Origin: a bacterium HR17 | GTDB taxonomy: Bacteria > Armatimonadota > Fervidibacteria > Fervidibacterales > Fervidibacteraceae | Direction of reading: 5' to 3' | Length of the DNA stretch: 64,000 bases | NCBI GenBank assembly: GCA_002898575.1 | Contig: BEHT01000010.1 | Span: 1 to 64,000, forward strand | Shown: piece after piece, positions 43,410 through 52,477 of the stretch | Layout of the letters: each line of letters opens with the position of its first letter | How positions within the stretch are numbered: position 1 is the stretch's first letter | Made by a program: the position numbers and the translations under genes | Notes under the pieces: generated by a model | The model's input: only the letters and a program-made list of their open reading frames with translations | Databases searched by the model: none | What the model was told of the DNA's origin: nothing

Positions 43410-45184
43410 GGGGCGCTTGCCTCCTGCACCGTTTCAGTAGGTGTCAACTCGGCGTAAAGTTGCTGGCGCAACTGCAGCACTGTTTCCGTCACGCGGTCAA
43501 GGGGCACAAACAAGGGCTCCTTGCGGTTGCGGCGCAACCGCACTTCCGCCTCACCCCGCTCCCGCACTGACCGACCGACGACGATCTGGATGGGCACCCC
43601 CACCAAGTCCATGTCCTTGAACTTGACGCCCGCTCGTTCGTCGCGGTCGTCCAGCACGACCTCAACGCCCTCTGCTAGCAACTCGGCGTAGAGGCGTTCG
43701 GCGACATCCCGCAAGTCGCCGTCCGCTTCAATCGGCAAAACCCATGCCTCAAACGGGGCGACACTGATGGGGAAAACGATGCCGTCCTCGTCGTGGCTGA
43801 CCTCCACGACCGTCGCCAAGATGCGGCTGACGCCGATGCCATAGCAGCCCATCACAAAGGGTTTTTCTCTGCCGTCCTCGTCCACGAAAGTCGCCCGCAT
43901 CGGTTCGCTGTAACGCGTGCCGAGTTTGAAGATGTGCCCGACTTCAATGGCGCTGCGCATCTGCAACTTGCCGTCGCAGCGGGCGCAACCGTCGCCGTCT
44001 TCGGCGAAGCGCAAATCGGCGAAGCGGTCAACGGGAAAGTCGCGCCCCCAGTTGGCGTTGACGAAGTGTGTATCGGCTTCATTGGCGCCGATGACGAAAT
44101 CGCGCAACACGGCGATGTCGTAATCCGCCAGCAATAAGACGCCCTTTTCCTTCAGCCCGATGGGACCGCTGAACCCGACGGGCGCGTTGGTCAGCCGCTC
44201 AATGGTAGCGGCGTCCGCCATCCGCACCTTTTTGCCGACCTGTCGCATCAGTTTCGCTTCGTTAAGTTCGTGGTCACCCCGCACCATCGCTGCTACTATC
44301 GTTTCATCCTCAGCGATGTAAAGGAGCGTTTTGACCAGTTGGCTGGGTGGCACCCCCAAAAAGCGCGCCACTTCGTCCACCGTGCGTTGATTGGGCGTGT
44401 GCACTTTTTGCAAGGGCGCTCCGTGCGTTGTCCCGCGCTGAAGGGCCTCCTCAAACCCCTCGGACGGGCGGCGCTCCGCCCGCTCACGGTTGGCGGCGTA
44501 ACCGCATTGCGGACATTGCAGCAAGCGGTCCTCTCCGCTGTCGGCGATAACCATGAACTCCAAATTTTCTGTCCCGCCGATGGCGCCCGCTTCCGCTTCC
44601 ACGATGACGAAAGGCAACCCGCAGCGGGTGAAGATGCGGATGTAGGCTTGACGCATCGCCTCAAAACTTTTGTCCAGCCCCGCTGCGTCGCGGTCAAAAC
44701 TGTAGGCGTCCTTCATGATGAATTCGCGCGCCCGAATGAGCCCGCCGCGCGGGCGCAACTCGTCGCGGAACTTCGTGCCAATTTGGTAAAGGTTCAACGG
44801 CAACTGGCGGTAAGACCGAACCATCTGCCGCACCAAGTCGGTGACGACTTCCTCATGGGTCGGACCGAGACAAAACCATCGCCCTTGCCGGTCGTGCACC
44901 TTCATCAGCAAGTCACCATACTCGTCCCAGCGCCCTGACTCTTGCCAGAGTTCTGCGGGGTGAGCGAACGGCATCAGCAACTCTTGGGCGCCAGCGCGGT
45001 TCATCTCCTCGCGGACGATGGCGATGATTTTCAGCAAACTCCGCCACGCCAGCGGCAGGTAGGTGTAGATACCTGCCGCCAGTTTGCGGATGAAACTCGC
45101 CCGCACCAACAACTGGTGACTGACCAGTTCCGCTTCCGCAGGCACTTCCCGCAGCGTCGTAAAAAGCATTTGGGACAACCGCAC
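43406..45184 (-). CDS. proS: Prolyl-tRNA synthetase (bacterial type)
   Basis: 592 residues. It has the class II core: motif 1 around [16 protein letters not shown], motif 2 in [25 protein letters not shown], and motif 3 in [12 protein letters not shown]. The YbaK-like editing insertion lies between motifs 2 and 3 (~230-390; [15 protein letters not shown]). A C-terminal anticodon-binding domain ([14 protein letters not shown]) follows. The start is GTG, with GAGG 9 nt upstream. The last 4 bp overlap thiD. Confidence 0.97.
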   Translation of the reverse strand: MRLSQMLFTTLREVPAEAELVSHQLLVRASFIRKLAAGIYTYLPLAWRSLLKIIAIVREEMNRAGAQELLMPFAHPAELWQESGRWDEYGDLLMKVHDRQGRWFCLGPTHEEVVTDLVRQMVRSYRQLPLNLYQIGTKFRDELRPRGGLIRAREFIMKDAYSFDRDAAGLDKSFEAMRQAYIRIFTRCGLPFVIVEAEAGAIGGTENLEFMVIADSGEDRLLQCPQCGYAANRERAERRPSEGFEEALQRGTTHGAPLQKVHTPNQRTVDEVARFLGVPPSQLVKTLLYIAEDETIVAAMVRGDHELNEAKLMRQVGKKVRMADAATIERLTNAPVGFSGPIGLKEKGVLLLADYDIAVLRDFVIGANEADTHFVNANWGRDFPVDRFADLRFAEDGDGCARCDGKLQMRSAIEVGHIFKLGTRYSEPMRATFVDEDGREKPFVMGCYGIGVSRILATVVEVSHDEDGIVFPISVAPFEAWVLPIEADGDLRDVAERLYAELLAEGVEVVLDDRDERAGVKFKDMDLVGVPIQIVVGRSVRERGEAEVRLRRNRKEPLFVPLDRVTETVLQLRQQLYAELTPTETVQEASAP

Positions 45185-45230
45185 ACGACATCACCTCAAA
45201 CCCTCATCTCCGCGACGCAGCATCTGTGGT

Positions 45231-46391
45231 TTACTGTTGCCCCCGCCCGAACAGGACGAAATGCAAATCCTTCAGCGTGATGAACAGGAACAGGGCGACG
45301 ATGAAGGCAAAGCCGATGTAAGTCGCCTTGACCTCCAAGTTGTAGATGCGCCGGCGGCTGACCAGTTCCACCAGCAAAAACAGGATGCGCCCACCGTCCA
45401 AGAGCGGCAAAGGGAAGAGGTTGATGATGGCTAAGGCGAAACTGATGATGGCGAACACACGCACTTGCTCCATGACGCCCCGCCACCGGGACGCGACGAC
45501 TTCGTAAACGATGCGGACAGGCCCTGACACCTCCCGCAACAAAAACGGCTGCGTCAGGGGTAAAGTGACTTGCCGCAGAGCGTCACCCAAGTTCAGCCAA
45601 GTCAGCGGGATCGCCCGCGCTAAGCGGTCCTGCCACGCAAGCCCTGGCTCTGGCTCCAACTTAAAAGCGATGCCGATAAGCCCGATGGTCTGCGGTTCCA
45701 ACCGTCCCAACACGCGCTGTAACCATTGCTGCCAACGGCGCGCGGAGGGGGCAGGACGATGGGTCAAGTAATAAACGGTGCGCTCGTTGGGCACGAGCAC
45801 CACCGCCCACTCGCGAAAATCCCGCCGCACTATCAAGCGGACCGGTTTGCCCGGATGGCTGGCGATGTAGCAACGCACTTCGTTGAGAAAAGTTTCCGAG
45901 TAGGGGACAGACGGTCGCAGGTAGGCGAAACCGACGATTTCGTCGCCGGGGCGCAATCCAGCTTGTGCTGCTGGGCTTCCTTCCACCACCGCACCGATTT
46001 CCGTCGTCGGGCGCAGCCCCGCACTCCATAGACTGTAAACGAACAGCAAGATGACGGCGACGACGATGTTGGTCAGCGGTCCAGCGGCGATAACAGCGAT
46101 GCGGCGCAACAAGTCGCGTGTCGGTCGGGCGAAGGGGCTGCTCGGCTGCTGCGTCAAGTCTTGCTCAATTTCTAAAATCCGCACGAACCCACCAAACAGA
46201 AACAGCAACCGCAAGTGATACTGCACCCCGTCTCTACCTGTCCACTTGAGGAGCGACGGTCCAAAGCCGATGGAGAACTCTTGCACCGTCAACCCCGCGC
46301 GCCGTGCGACCCAAAAGTGCCCCCATTCGTGCACGAGGATGAGCATGCCCAACCCTAAGAGGGCGAGCCCGAAAGCGGTCAACTTATCCAT
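45231..46391 (-). CDS. rseP: Site-2 protease, RseP/M50 family
   Basis: A 386-residue intramembrane zinc protease. The zinc motif HEWGH is in the first transmembrane helix (LILVHEWGHFWVARRAG). A single PDZ domain (~130-200; GSPAAQAGLRPGDEIVGF) follows, and the third ligand is in LFPLPLLDGGRILF near the C terminus. It probably cleaves membrane-bound anti-sigma factors. The double zf-HC2 protein in this window could be a substrate, but that is speculative. It lies between the unidentified membrane protein and proS. Confidence 0.95.
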   Translation of the reverse strand: MDKLTAFGLALLGLGMLILVHEWGHFWVARRAGLTVQEFSIGFGPSLLKWTGRDGVQYHLRLLFLFGGFVRILEIEQDLTQQPSSPFARPTRDLLRRIAVIAAGPLTNIVVAVILLFVYSLWSAGLRPTTEIGAVVEGSPAAQAGLRPGDEIVGFAYLRPSVPYSETFLNEVRCYIASHPGKPVRLIVRRDFREWAVVLVPNERTVYYLTHRPAPSARRWQQWLQRVLGRLEPQTIGLIGIAFKLEPEPGLAWQDRLARAIPLTWLNLGDALRQVTLPLTQPFLLREVSGPVRIVYEVVASRWRGVMEQVRVFAIISFALAIINLFPLPLLDGGRILFLLVELVSRRRIYNLEVKATYIGFAFIVALFLFITLKDLHFVLFGRGQQ

Positions 46392-46433
46392 GTTCGGTCG
46401 CCTCGCTTCGCAAAGGATGACCGCTGGCAGCCA

Positions 46434-47363
46434 TCACCGCAGCCCCCACAGCCATCCTGCCCCGACCACAAAAAATGCTACGACCAAACCGACGAAGCGC
46501 AAGGTGTAAAAGCCCACCCACGGCACATAGAACGGTGCGTCTTTCGGGCGTTGGTGGCGGTGCTCTATCGTTGCGGGGTCGTGCTCTTGGCTTGTGCCTG
46601 CCACCGCACGGAGTGCGAACACGACGACCCAATGGGCAACGGCGATGGCGGCACCAAATAAAGCGGACATTAGGGCGTTCGTCCACGAACTGGTCAGACC
46701 ACCGATAGCGCCTGCCAAGATAAGGGCGGCGCCGACCGCGATGACCGCACGCTGCCACGGCGTCGGCGTAAGCGCGGCACTTCGGACTGCCGCCCACATC
46801 GCGATCCAGGTGGCGATACCGATGCCGGTCCCTTGGGTGCTGACCAGCACCGCCCACGCACCACCTCCTAACCCGACGACGATACCGACGAGCGCACATC
46901 CCACATCCCGCACCAAGAACTCGCGCAACCGCGCGGCAAACGACGCGCGGTGGTCGCGGTCGCCTTGCCAAAGGTAAAGCAGAAGGGTTGTGAACGCTAA
47001 CAGCACCATCATCACCGCTACCGTGAGCGCCAGCAAAACACCGTCGTTGACGATCCACAGCGGCGATGTAAACGCTGCCGCCTGTCCCTGTTCACGAACC
47101 ATTTGGGCGATAGCGCGGTCGCTTTTGCCGATGTAAAAACACAACAGGACGCATGTGAGCGCCAACGAAGCCGTTAATTGATCCGCTGCACCGACCCGGC
47201 GCGGGAAAAGCAGCCGGGGTATTTCCCACGCAATGCCGTAGGCAAGGGCGCACGCGATGACCAGCGCCGGTAGCCCCGCTCGCCACAGGTAACCGTCCAG
47301 CGGCAGCAGCAATAAGCCGACCAGAAAAATGGCTTCCGTTAACCCCCTATCGCGACGCAACAT
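46434..47363 (-). CDS. Polytopic membrane protein in the cdsA position
   Basis: 309 residues with about eight hydrophobic helices. Genomic position (uppS - this - rseP) is where cdsA (CDP-diglyceride synthase) usually sits, but the CdsA C-terminal signature (SPKKT, GDL.ES..KR, PGHGG..DR.DS) is not found. It may be a very divergent CdsA or an unrelated protein. GGAGG 8 nt before ATG 47363 selects this start, which overlaps the uppS end by 17 bp. A polar loop QEHDPATIEHRHQRPKD precedes the last helices. Confidence 0.75.
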   Translation of the reverse strand: MLRRDRGLTEAIFLVGLLLLPLDGYLWRAGLPALVIACALAYGIAWEIPRLLFPRRVGAADQLTASLALTCVLLCFYIGKSDRAIAQMVREQGQAAAFTSPLWIVNDGVLLALTVAVMMVLLAFTTLLLYLWQGDRDHRASFAARLREFLVRDVGCALVGIVVGLGGGAWAVLVSTQGTGIGIATWIAMWAAVRSAALTPTPWQRAVIAVGAALILAGAIGGLTSSWTNALMSALFGAAIAVAHWVVVFALRAVAGTSQEHDPATIEHRHQRPKDAPFYVPWVGFYTLRFVGLVVAFFVVGAGWLWGLR

Positions 47364-48126
47364 GAGAAACCCCTCCGAAACGCCGTTCGCGATGCTGGTA
47401 GTGCAGCAGGGCAATGAAAAACTCGCGACGGTTAAAATCCGGCCACAGCGTCGGCGTCACATAGAACTCAGTGTAAGCAATTTGCCACAACAGGAAGTTG
47501 CTGACGCGTTGTTCGCCCCCCGTGCGGATGAGCAAGTCAGGGTCAGGTTGACCAGCCGTGTCCAAGCAGTTGGCGATCGCTGCTTCATCTATTGCGTCTG
47601 GCGACAACACACCGTCAGCGACCGCATGGGCTAACGCCCGCACCGCCCGCACCAGTTCGTTGCGCCCGCCGTAGTTGATCGCCACATTCAAAGTCAGTGC
47701 TGTGTTGTCGCGGGTCAACGCCTCGCTGTCGCGCAAGGTTTTCACGAGGTTCGCCGGCAGCCCGTCCGTCACGCCGATGTGGCGGATACGCACGCCGTTG
47801 GCGTGCAGTTCAGCGCGCTCGCGCTGCAATGTCGCGTCAATCAAGCGCAAGAGGGCGCGCACCTCCAGCGAGGGGCGACGCCAATTTTCGGTAGAAAAAG
47901 CGTAGAGGGTCAGAAACGGGATACCCAACTGCACGCAGGCTTCCACCACTTGCCGGGTCGCACGGGCACCGGCGCGGTGCCCGTGCAATACAGGTAAACC
48001 TCGCTGGCGTGCCCACCGCCGATTGCCGTCCATGATGATGGCGACATGGCGGGGCAAGCGTTCCATATCCAGTAAGGCGCGCAAGGCGTCCTCGCTGAGT
48101 TCCGCCCACTGCGTGGGATCGGTCAC
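47347..48126 (-). CDS. uppS: Isoprenyl transferase (undecaprenyl diphosphate synthase family)
   Basis: A 259-residue cis-prenyltransferase that makes the lipid carrier for cell wall precursors. It has IMDGNRRWARQRG (catalytic Asp), LYAFSTENWRRP, RIRHIG, and the C-terminal IRTGGEQRVSNFLLWQ. The start is GTG, overlapping the upstream stop by 4 bp (GTGA). It is tightly coupled to the PASTA gene. Confidence 0.96.
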   Translation of the reverse strand: MTDPTQWAELSEDALRALLDMERLPRHVAIIMDGNRRWARQRGLPVLHGHRAGARATRQVVEACVQLGIPFLTLYAFSTENWRRPSLEVRALLRLIDATLQRERAELHANGVRIRHIGVTDGLPANLVKTLRDSEALTRDNTALTLNVAINYGGRNELVRAVRALAHAVADGVLSPDAIDEAAIANCLDTAGQPDPDLLIRTGGEQRVSNFLLWQIAYTEFYVTPTLWPDFNRREFFIALLHYQHRERRFGGVSHVASR

Positions 48127-48374
48127 TCCGTCTCACCCGCTTGCCGGGCGATGTCCTCGGTTTTGTAGGGCAACCACTCCGGCGCCACGATCAACACCAC
48201 TTCATCGTCGTGCTGGCGCACGCAAATGACCCGCCACGCTACAGGCGCACCGCCATGTCGGCTTTTGGGCGGGCGCGTCTGTATGACCCGCACCGTTACG
48301 GCGCCGTCTGTCTTTTCCAACAGTGCCAACGCTTCCGTTTGCCTCAGACCGATGACATCGGGCAACGGCGGCAT
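48123..48374 (-). CDS. Small single-PASTA-domain protein
   Basis: 83 residues with one PASTA-like repeat at the N terminus: PDVIGLRQTEALALLEK matches the P-x-V-x-G...A...L pattern. The C-terminal half has beta strands (VAWRVICVRQHDDEVVLIVAPEW). There is no kinase domain, membrane helix or signal peptide. ATG 48374 overlaps the frr TGA (TGATG), and its end overlaps uppS. Its role in a translation/cell-wall operon is unknown. Confidence 0.75.
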   Translation of the reverse strand: MPPLPDVIGLRQTEALALLEKTDGAVTVRVIQTRPPKSRHGGAPVAWRVICVRQHDDEVVLIVAPEWLPYKTEDIARQAGETE

Positions 48375-48940
48375 CAACTCTCCAAGACCTCCTGCTCTTT
48401 GGCTTTACGCAGTTCATCCACTTTCTGGATATACCGTTCGGTCAACTTGTCTAAGTCCTCGCGCGCTCGGCGCAGGGCGTCTTCTGAGATGCCCGGTTGT
48501 TTGTCCAATTTGCGCAATTCTTCCTGGGCATCCTTACGGATGTTGCGGATGGCGATTTTGCCGTGCTCTGAGCGTTGATTGACCAGTTTCAACAGTTCTC
48601 GGCGCCGCTCTTCCGTAAGCGGTGGTAGGTTGATGCGCAGGACTTTACCGTCGTTGACGGGGTTCAGACTCAACGGCGAATTGGTGATGGCTTTACGGAT
48701 GGGTTCCAACATCTGCTTGTCCCACGGGTCAATGATCAGCGTGCGTGGGTCTGGGACGGTGATGCTTGCCAGTTCACGGATTTCGTAGGGGGCGCCGTAG
48801 TATTCCACGCGAATGCCGTCTAAGATCGCCGGCGACGCCCGTCCCGTCCGCAGGGCTGCCAATTCCTGCGCGGTCACTTCCACGCTCTTCTTCATCCGCT
48901 CTTCCGCGTCAGCGAGGATCTTTTTGATGGGCTCCAGCAT
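48374..48940 (-). CDS. frr: Ribosome recycling factor
   Basis: 188 residues. It splits post-termination ribosomes together with EF-G. The typical opening KILADAEERMKKSVEVTAQELAALRTGRASPAILDGIRVEYYG and the end DKLTERYIQKVDELRKAKEQEVL are clear (given here as family features across ~5-50 and ~165-187). It lies downstream of pyrH. Confidence 0.97.
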   Translation of the reverse strand: MLEPIKKILADAEERMKKSVEVTAQELAALRTGRASPAILDGIRVEYYGAPYEIRELASITVPDPRTLIIDPWDKQMLEPIRKAITNSPLSLNPVNDGKVLRINLPPLTEERRRELLKLVNQRSEHGKIAIRNIRKDAQEELRKLDKQPGISEDALRRAREDLDKLTERYIQKVDELRKAKEQEVLES

Positions 48941-48989
48941 GTGTCTTTCACCTGCCTAGCAAAGGTGGCGTTAAACATCTGTTGCACCT

Positions 48990-49709
48990 TCACATGACGA
49001 TCGTGCCGATCGGCTCCCCACACACGGTGCGCACGAGGTTGCCTGGCACGGTGATGTTGAAGACGACGATGGGGATGTTGCGTTCCCAACTGAGGGAGAA
49101 CGCCGTTGCGTCCATCACGCGCAGGTTCAGTTCCAACGCTTTGGCAAAACTGATCCGTTCAAAGCGCACCGCTGCAGGGTCTTGATGCGGGTCGCGGTCG
49201 TAAACGCCATCTACATCGGTGCCTTTTAAGATGACTTCGGCTTTGATTTGTGCCGCGCGCAAAACGGCTGCGGTGTCGGTGGAAAAAAACGGGTGTCCTG
49301 TGCCGGCGGCGAAGATGACGATGCGCCCCTTTTCCAGGTGGCGGACGGCGCGCCGTTGAATAAACGGTTCACAGACCGCGCGGATCTCAAAGGCGCTCAT
49401 GACCCGTGTCTCCAAGCCGCAGCGCTCCAACGCCTCTTGGAGCGCCAAAGCGTTGATAACGGTCGCCAACATGCCGATATAGTCGGCTGCCACGCGGTCC
49501 ATGCCGCGCATCACAGCCGCTTCCACACCCCGAAAAAAGTTCCCACCGCCGACGACAATGCCGATGTCCACGCCCAAAGCGTGCACCGCGCGAATTTCAT
49601 CGGCGATGCGGTTGACGACGGTGTCATCTAACCCGAAACCGCTGGTTCCACCCAGCACCTCTCCGCTCATCTTCAAAACGATGCGGCGCCACCGAGGTTG
49701 CCCGCTCAT
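48990..49709 (-). CDS. pyrH: Uridylate kinase
   Basis: A 239-residue hexameric UMP kinase of the amino-acid kinase family. The N terminus has RIVLKMSGEVLGG, followed by IGIVVGGGNFFRG, IGMLATVINALALQ, and the nucleotide region GTDVDGVYDRDP. GAGG lies 8 nt upstream of ATG 49709. The open frame continues upstream only as a shadow of tsf. Confidence 0.96.
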   Translation of the reverse strand: MSGQPRWRRIVLKMSGEVLGGTSGFGLDDTVVNRIADEIRAVHALGVDIGIVVGGGNFFRGVEAAVMRGMDRVAADYIGMLATVINALALQEALERCGLETRVMSAFEIRAVCEPFIQRRAVRHLEKGRIVIFAAGTGHPFFSTDTAAVLRAAQIKAEVILKGTDVDGVYDRDPHQDPAAVRFERISFAKALELNLRVMDATAFSLSWERNIPIVVFNITVPGNLVRTVCGEPIGTIVM

Positions 49710-49737
49710 ACCGATCGCCTCACCGGATCGCAAGCGC

Positions 49738-50340
49738 TCAATCCCCGACCGCCATGCGCACGAAGCGGCGGACGACGATGTTTTCGCCGAACAGGGCAAT
49801 CTTTTCGCGGATAAGTTCCCCGACGGTTTTGCTGTCATCGCGGATGCAGGCTTGTTCCAACAGACACACTTCCTCAAAAAACTTGTTGAGCCGTTCCTCC
49901 GCGATGCGTTCGGCGTCCTCGGGCGAGTTGCCGTCAGCGATGGCTTTTTCGTAAAAAAGCCGTCGTTGCTCGGCGACGATGTCCGCCGGCACATCATCGC
50001 GGGAGATGTATTGGGGGTTCATGCCTGCCACTTGCATCGCGATCTCTTGTGCCAGTTGTTGAAACTCGGGGGTGCGGGCGACAAAGTCGCTTTCACAATT
50101 GACCTCCACCATCGCTCCCAAGCGGTTGCCGTGATGGATGTAACAGGCGATCACTCCTTCCCGCGCGACGCGCCCCAATTTCTTCTCTGCCTTTAGCAAA
50201 CCGGCAGCCCGCAACAATTCACGCGCCTTCTCCACATCGCCTTGGGCTTGTTCTAAGGCGCGTTTGCAGTCCATTACGCCAGCGCCAGTTTCTTCCCGCA
50301 GGCGCTTGATATCTTCTACGGACACTTTGCTCGCTGCCAC
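49738..50340 (-). CDS. tsf: Elongation factor Ts (short form)
   Basis: 200 residues. It exchanges GDP on EF-Tu. The N-terminal domain has IKRLREETGAGVMDCKRALEQAQGDVEKA (~10-40) and the core TDF-V equivalent CESDFVARTPEF. It is much shorter than the ~280-residue E. coli protein, as in Thermus. The start is GTG with AAGGAGGG 7-8 nt upstream. It sits in rpsB-tsf-pyrH-frr order. Confidence 0.95.
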   Translation of the reverse strand: MAASKVSVEDIKRLREETGAGVMDCKRALEQAQGDVEKARELLRAAGLLKAEKKLGRVAREGVIACYIHHGNRLGAMVEVNCESDFVARTPEFQQLAQEIAMQVAGMNPQYISRDDVPADIVAEQRRLFYEKAIADGNSPEDAERIAEERLNKFFEEVCLLEQACIRDDSKTVGELIREKIALFGENIVVRRFVRMAVGD

Positions 50341-50364
50341 GCTTTGTCCCTCCTTGCCCAGAGT

Positions 50365-51264
50365 TTACGCTTTCTCTTCAGGCAAATCCGAGTAGGCTTC
50401 ATAGAGGCGCGCCAGTTCTTCAGGCGGGATGTCGCTTTCCTCTGACGAGACGGCGACGACCTCGCGGGGCTCTGCTTCCGTTGCGGCAGCCGGTGCAGGT
50501 GCGGGGACGGGTTCCCCCGCCGGCGCGGTTTCCGCGACAGTCCCCTCTTCCGACGGCGGTTGTTCTTTAGTTGCGGCTTGGCGCAGCGCCAAGCCTTCCC
50601 GCGCCGCTTCGGCGATCTTGCCGGTGATTAATCGGATAGAGCGGATCGCGTCATCGTTGCCGGGGATAGGGATGTCCACTGTATCAGGGTCGCAGTTGGT
50701 GTCCACGATGGCGATGACAGGAATGCCCAACTTGCGGGCTTCTTGGATGGCAATTTCCTCGCGCCGCACATCTACAACATACAGGACATCGGGCAAACGC
50801 TCCATGTTCTCAATGCCTGCCAGCAACTTTTCCAGTTTCGCCAGTTGCTTGCGCAACCGCACACTTTCTTTTTTGGGGAGCACATCCATGAGACCGCTCC
50901 GCTCCATCTCCCGCAATTCGTTGAGGTAGTCAATGCGGGAGCGGATGGTGGAGAAATTGGTCAGTGTGCCGGGCAACCACCGCGTCGTCACATAGAACAT
51001 GCCACAATGTTTGGCGGCTTCCTCAATGGGTTCTTGGGCTTGGCGTTTTGTGCCGACAAACAACACAGTGCCGCCTTGTGCCACTGTGTCCCGCACAAAA
51101 GCGTAGGCTTGCTCCAATTGCGCCAAGGTCTTGTGTAGGTCAATGATGTAAATGTCTTGCCGCTTGCCGAAAATGAAGCGGCGCATGTGCGGATGCCAGC
51201 GTCGCGTCAGGTGACCGAAATGCACCCCGGCTTCCAGAAGTTCACGCATCGTTACGACAGCCAA
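50365..51264 (-). CDS. rpsB: 30S ribosomal protein S2
   Basis: 299 residues. The family start [17 protein letters not shown] follows a TTG codon at 51264, with AGGGGGG about 7 nt upstream, so TTG is the initiator rather than the inner ATG at 51249. The conserved [11 protein letters not shown] and VDTNCDPD motifs are present. The C-terminal ~75 residues are an acidic Pro/Ala-rich extension beyond the core. Confidence 0.96.
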   Translation of the reverse strand: MAVVTMRELLEAGVHFGHLTRRWHPHMRRFIFGKRQDIYIIDLHKTLAQLEQAYAFVRDTVAQGGTVLFVGTKRQAQEPIEEAAKHCGMFYVTTRWLPGTLTNFSTIRSRIDYLNELREMERSGLMDVLPKKESVRLRKQLAKLEKLLAGIENMERLPDVLYVVDVRREEIAIQEARKLGIPVIAIVDTNCDPDTVDIPIPGNDDAIRSIRLITGKIAEAAREGLALRQAATKEQPPSEEGTVAETAPAGEPVPAPAPAAATEAEPREVVAVSSEESDIPPEELARLYEAYSDLPEEKA

Positions 51265-51347
51265 AGTAATTCCCCCCTTAACTGGCTTTTGCGGGGCTTG
51301 TGAACGCATGGCAAAGTTTAACGCACGCGTTCAGGAAAGTCCACGCT

Positions 51348-51375
51348 ACGGTGCCGCACAGCGACAGGGCACCGT
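51348..51375. promoter_or_regulatory. Inverted repeat between rpsB and the divergent oxidoreductase gene
   Basis: ACGGTGCC and GGCACCGT form an 8-bp stem with a 12-nt loop, in the 128-bp divergent gap. Both genes then have near-identical AAGGGGGG ribosome sites. It could be an rpsB leader element (S2 operons are autoregulated) or an operator for the oxidoreductase cluster. Confidence 0.35.
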
Positions 51376-51392
51376 TAAGGGGGGCAAGCGCT

Positions 51393-52430
51393 ATGCCTGC
51401 CACCGTCGGCGTCGCGGTCATCGGCTGCGGCGGTATCAGCGGGACGCACCTGCGGACCCTCGTCAGTTTGTCCGGCGTGCAGGTGCAGGTCGTTTGCGAT
51501 GTTGACGAGGGGCGCGCCAAGCAGCGCGCCGAGGAGTTCAGCGTCCCCCACTGGACGACCGACTATCGTGCCGCCCTCGCCGACGACAAGGTGCAAGCGG
51601 TCTTCGTTTTGGTTCCGCAAGGGCATCACGCCGAGGTTGTCCTCGCCGCCGCGCAAGCGGGCAAACACATCTTCTGCGAAAAGCCGATGGCGATGAGCGT
51701 CGCGGAGTGCAAGGCGATGAACGCTGCTGTCAAGGCGGCAGGAGTCATCCTACAAATCGGCTATGTCATGCGGTTCAGCGAAGATGCCCAGAAGATCAAG
51801 GAGTGGCTCAACCGCATCGGTCGTCCTGTCGTGTTCCGAGATGTCTGGGCAGTTGTGCGGGGTTCACCCGCCAAGTGGGTGCACGATGTAAAGATGGGCG
51901 GTGGCACTTTGTGGGAGAACTCCCACTGGCTGGACTTTATGAACTGGCTGTTCGGGCGACCGATTCAAGTTTTCGCCAAATTGCGACGCTTCAAACCCGA
52001 AGACACGACGGCGTGGGACACGACTTTGGTCGTCGTGGATTACGCTGGCGGTGACCTCGCCCTCTGGGGCGAGGCGTGGACGGCGCCGGGATTTGGTTGG
52101 AACTACATTCGCTACCGTTCTGTCCGCCCTCACTTGGACATCATCGGACCTCAAGGTAGCGTTCACTTCCCTGCTCCAGACGGCAGCAGAGTGGCAGCGT
52201 TGTTTTTGAACCGCGCAGGCGATGCCCCTGTGGAAACCCACGAGTGGCAGTCAGATTGGGGTGCGACCGCTGATGGCTACCGACGCGAAGTGGAGCACTT
52301 TTTTGAGTGCGTCCGTGAAGGCAAGCAACCTCTTTGCACGGGTGAGGACGGCGAATGGGCAATTCAAATTGCCGAAGGCGCCGTCCGATCCCACCACCTC
52401 GGTCAACCCGTCCGACTGCCGCTGGAGTGA
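51393..52430 (+). CDS. Gfo/Idh/MocA family oxidoreductase
   Basis: 345 residues. The NAD(P)-binding fold opens VAVIGCGGISGTHLRTL. The family catalytic EKP is in HIFCEKPMAMS, and the C-terminal alpha/beta domain has GGGTLWENSHWLDFMNWLFG. It probably oxidises a sugar or cyclitol. AAGGGGGG supports ATG 51393. It leads a run with oligogalacturonate lyase, a deacetylase and a PhyH protein, suggesting uronate-related carbohydrate use. Confidence 0.92.
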   Translation: MPATVGVAVIGCGGISGTHLRTLVSLSGVQVQVVCDVDEGRAKQRAEEFSVPHWTTDYRAALADDKVQAVFVLVPQGHHAEVVLAAAQAGKHIFCEKPMAMSVAECKAMNAAVKAAGVILQIGYVMRFSEDAQKIKEWLNRIGRPVVFRDVWAVVRGSPAKWVHDVKMGGGTLWENSHWLDFMNWLFGRPIQVFAKLRRFKPEDTTAWDTTLVVVDYAGGDLALWGEAWTAPGFGWNYIRYRSVRPHLDIIGPQGSVHFPAPDGSRVAALFLNRAGDAPVETHEWQSDWGATADGYRREVEHFFECVREGKQPLCTGEDGEWAIQIAEGAVRSHHLGQPVRLPLE

Positions 52431-52477
52431 TTTTCAGGCAGGGTCTCAACGCCGCTGTTTGGGAGGCGATTTGGGCG

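Noticed and set aside
43380-45200. TPP riboswitch controlling thiD
   Set aside because: thiD starts inside the end of proS with a 4-bp overlap, leaving no room for a leader, and no thi-box sequence was seen.
46434-47363. Calling this gene cdsA from position alone
   Set aside because: None of the CdsA signature residues could be found.
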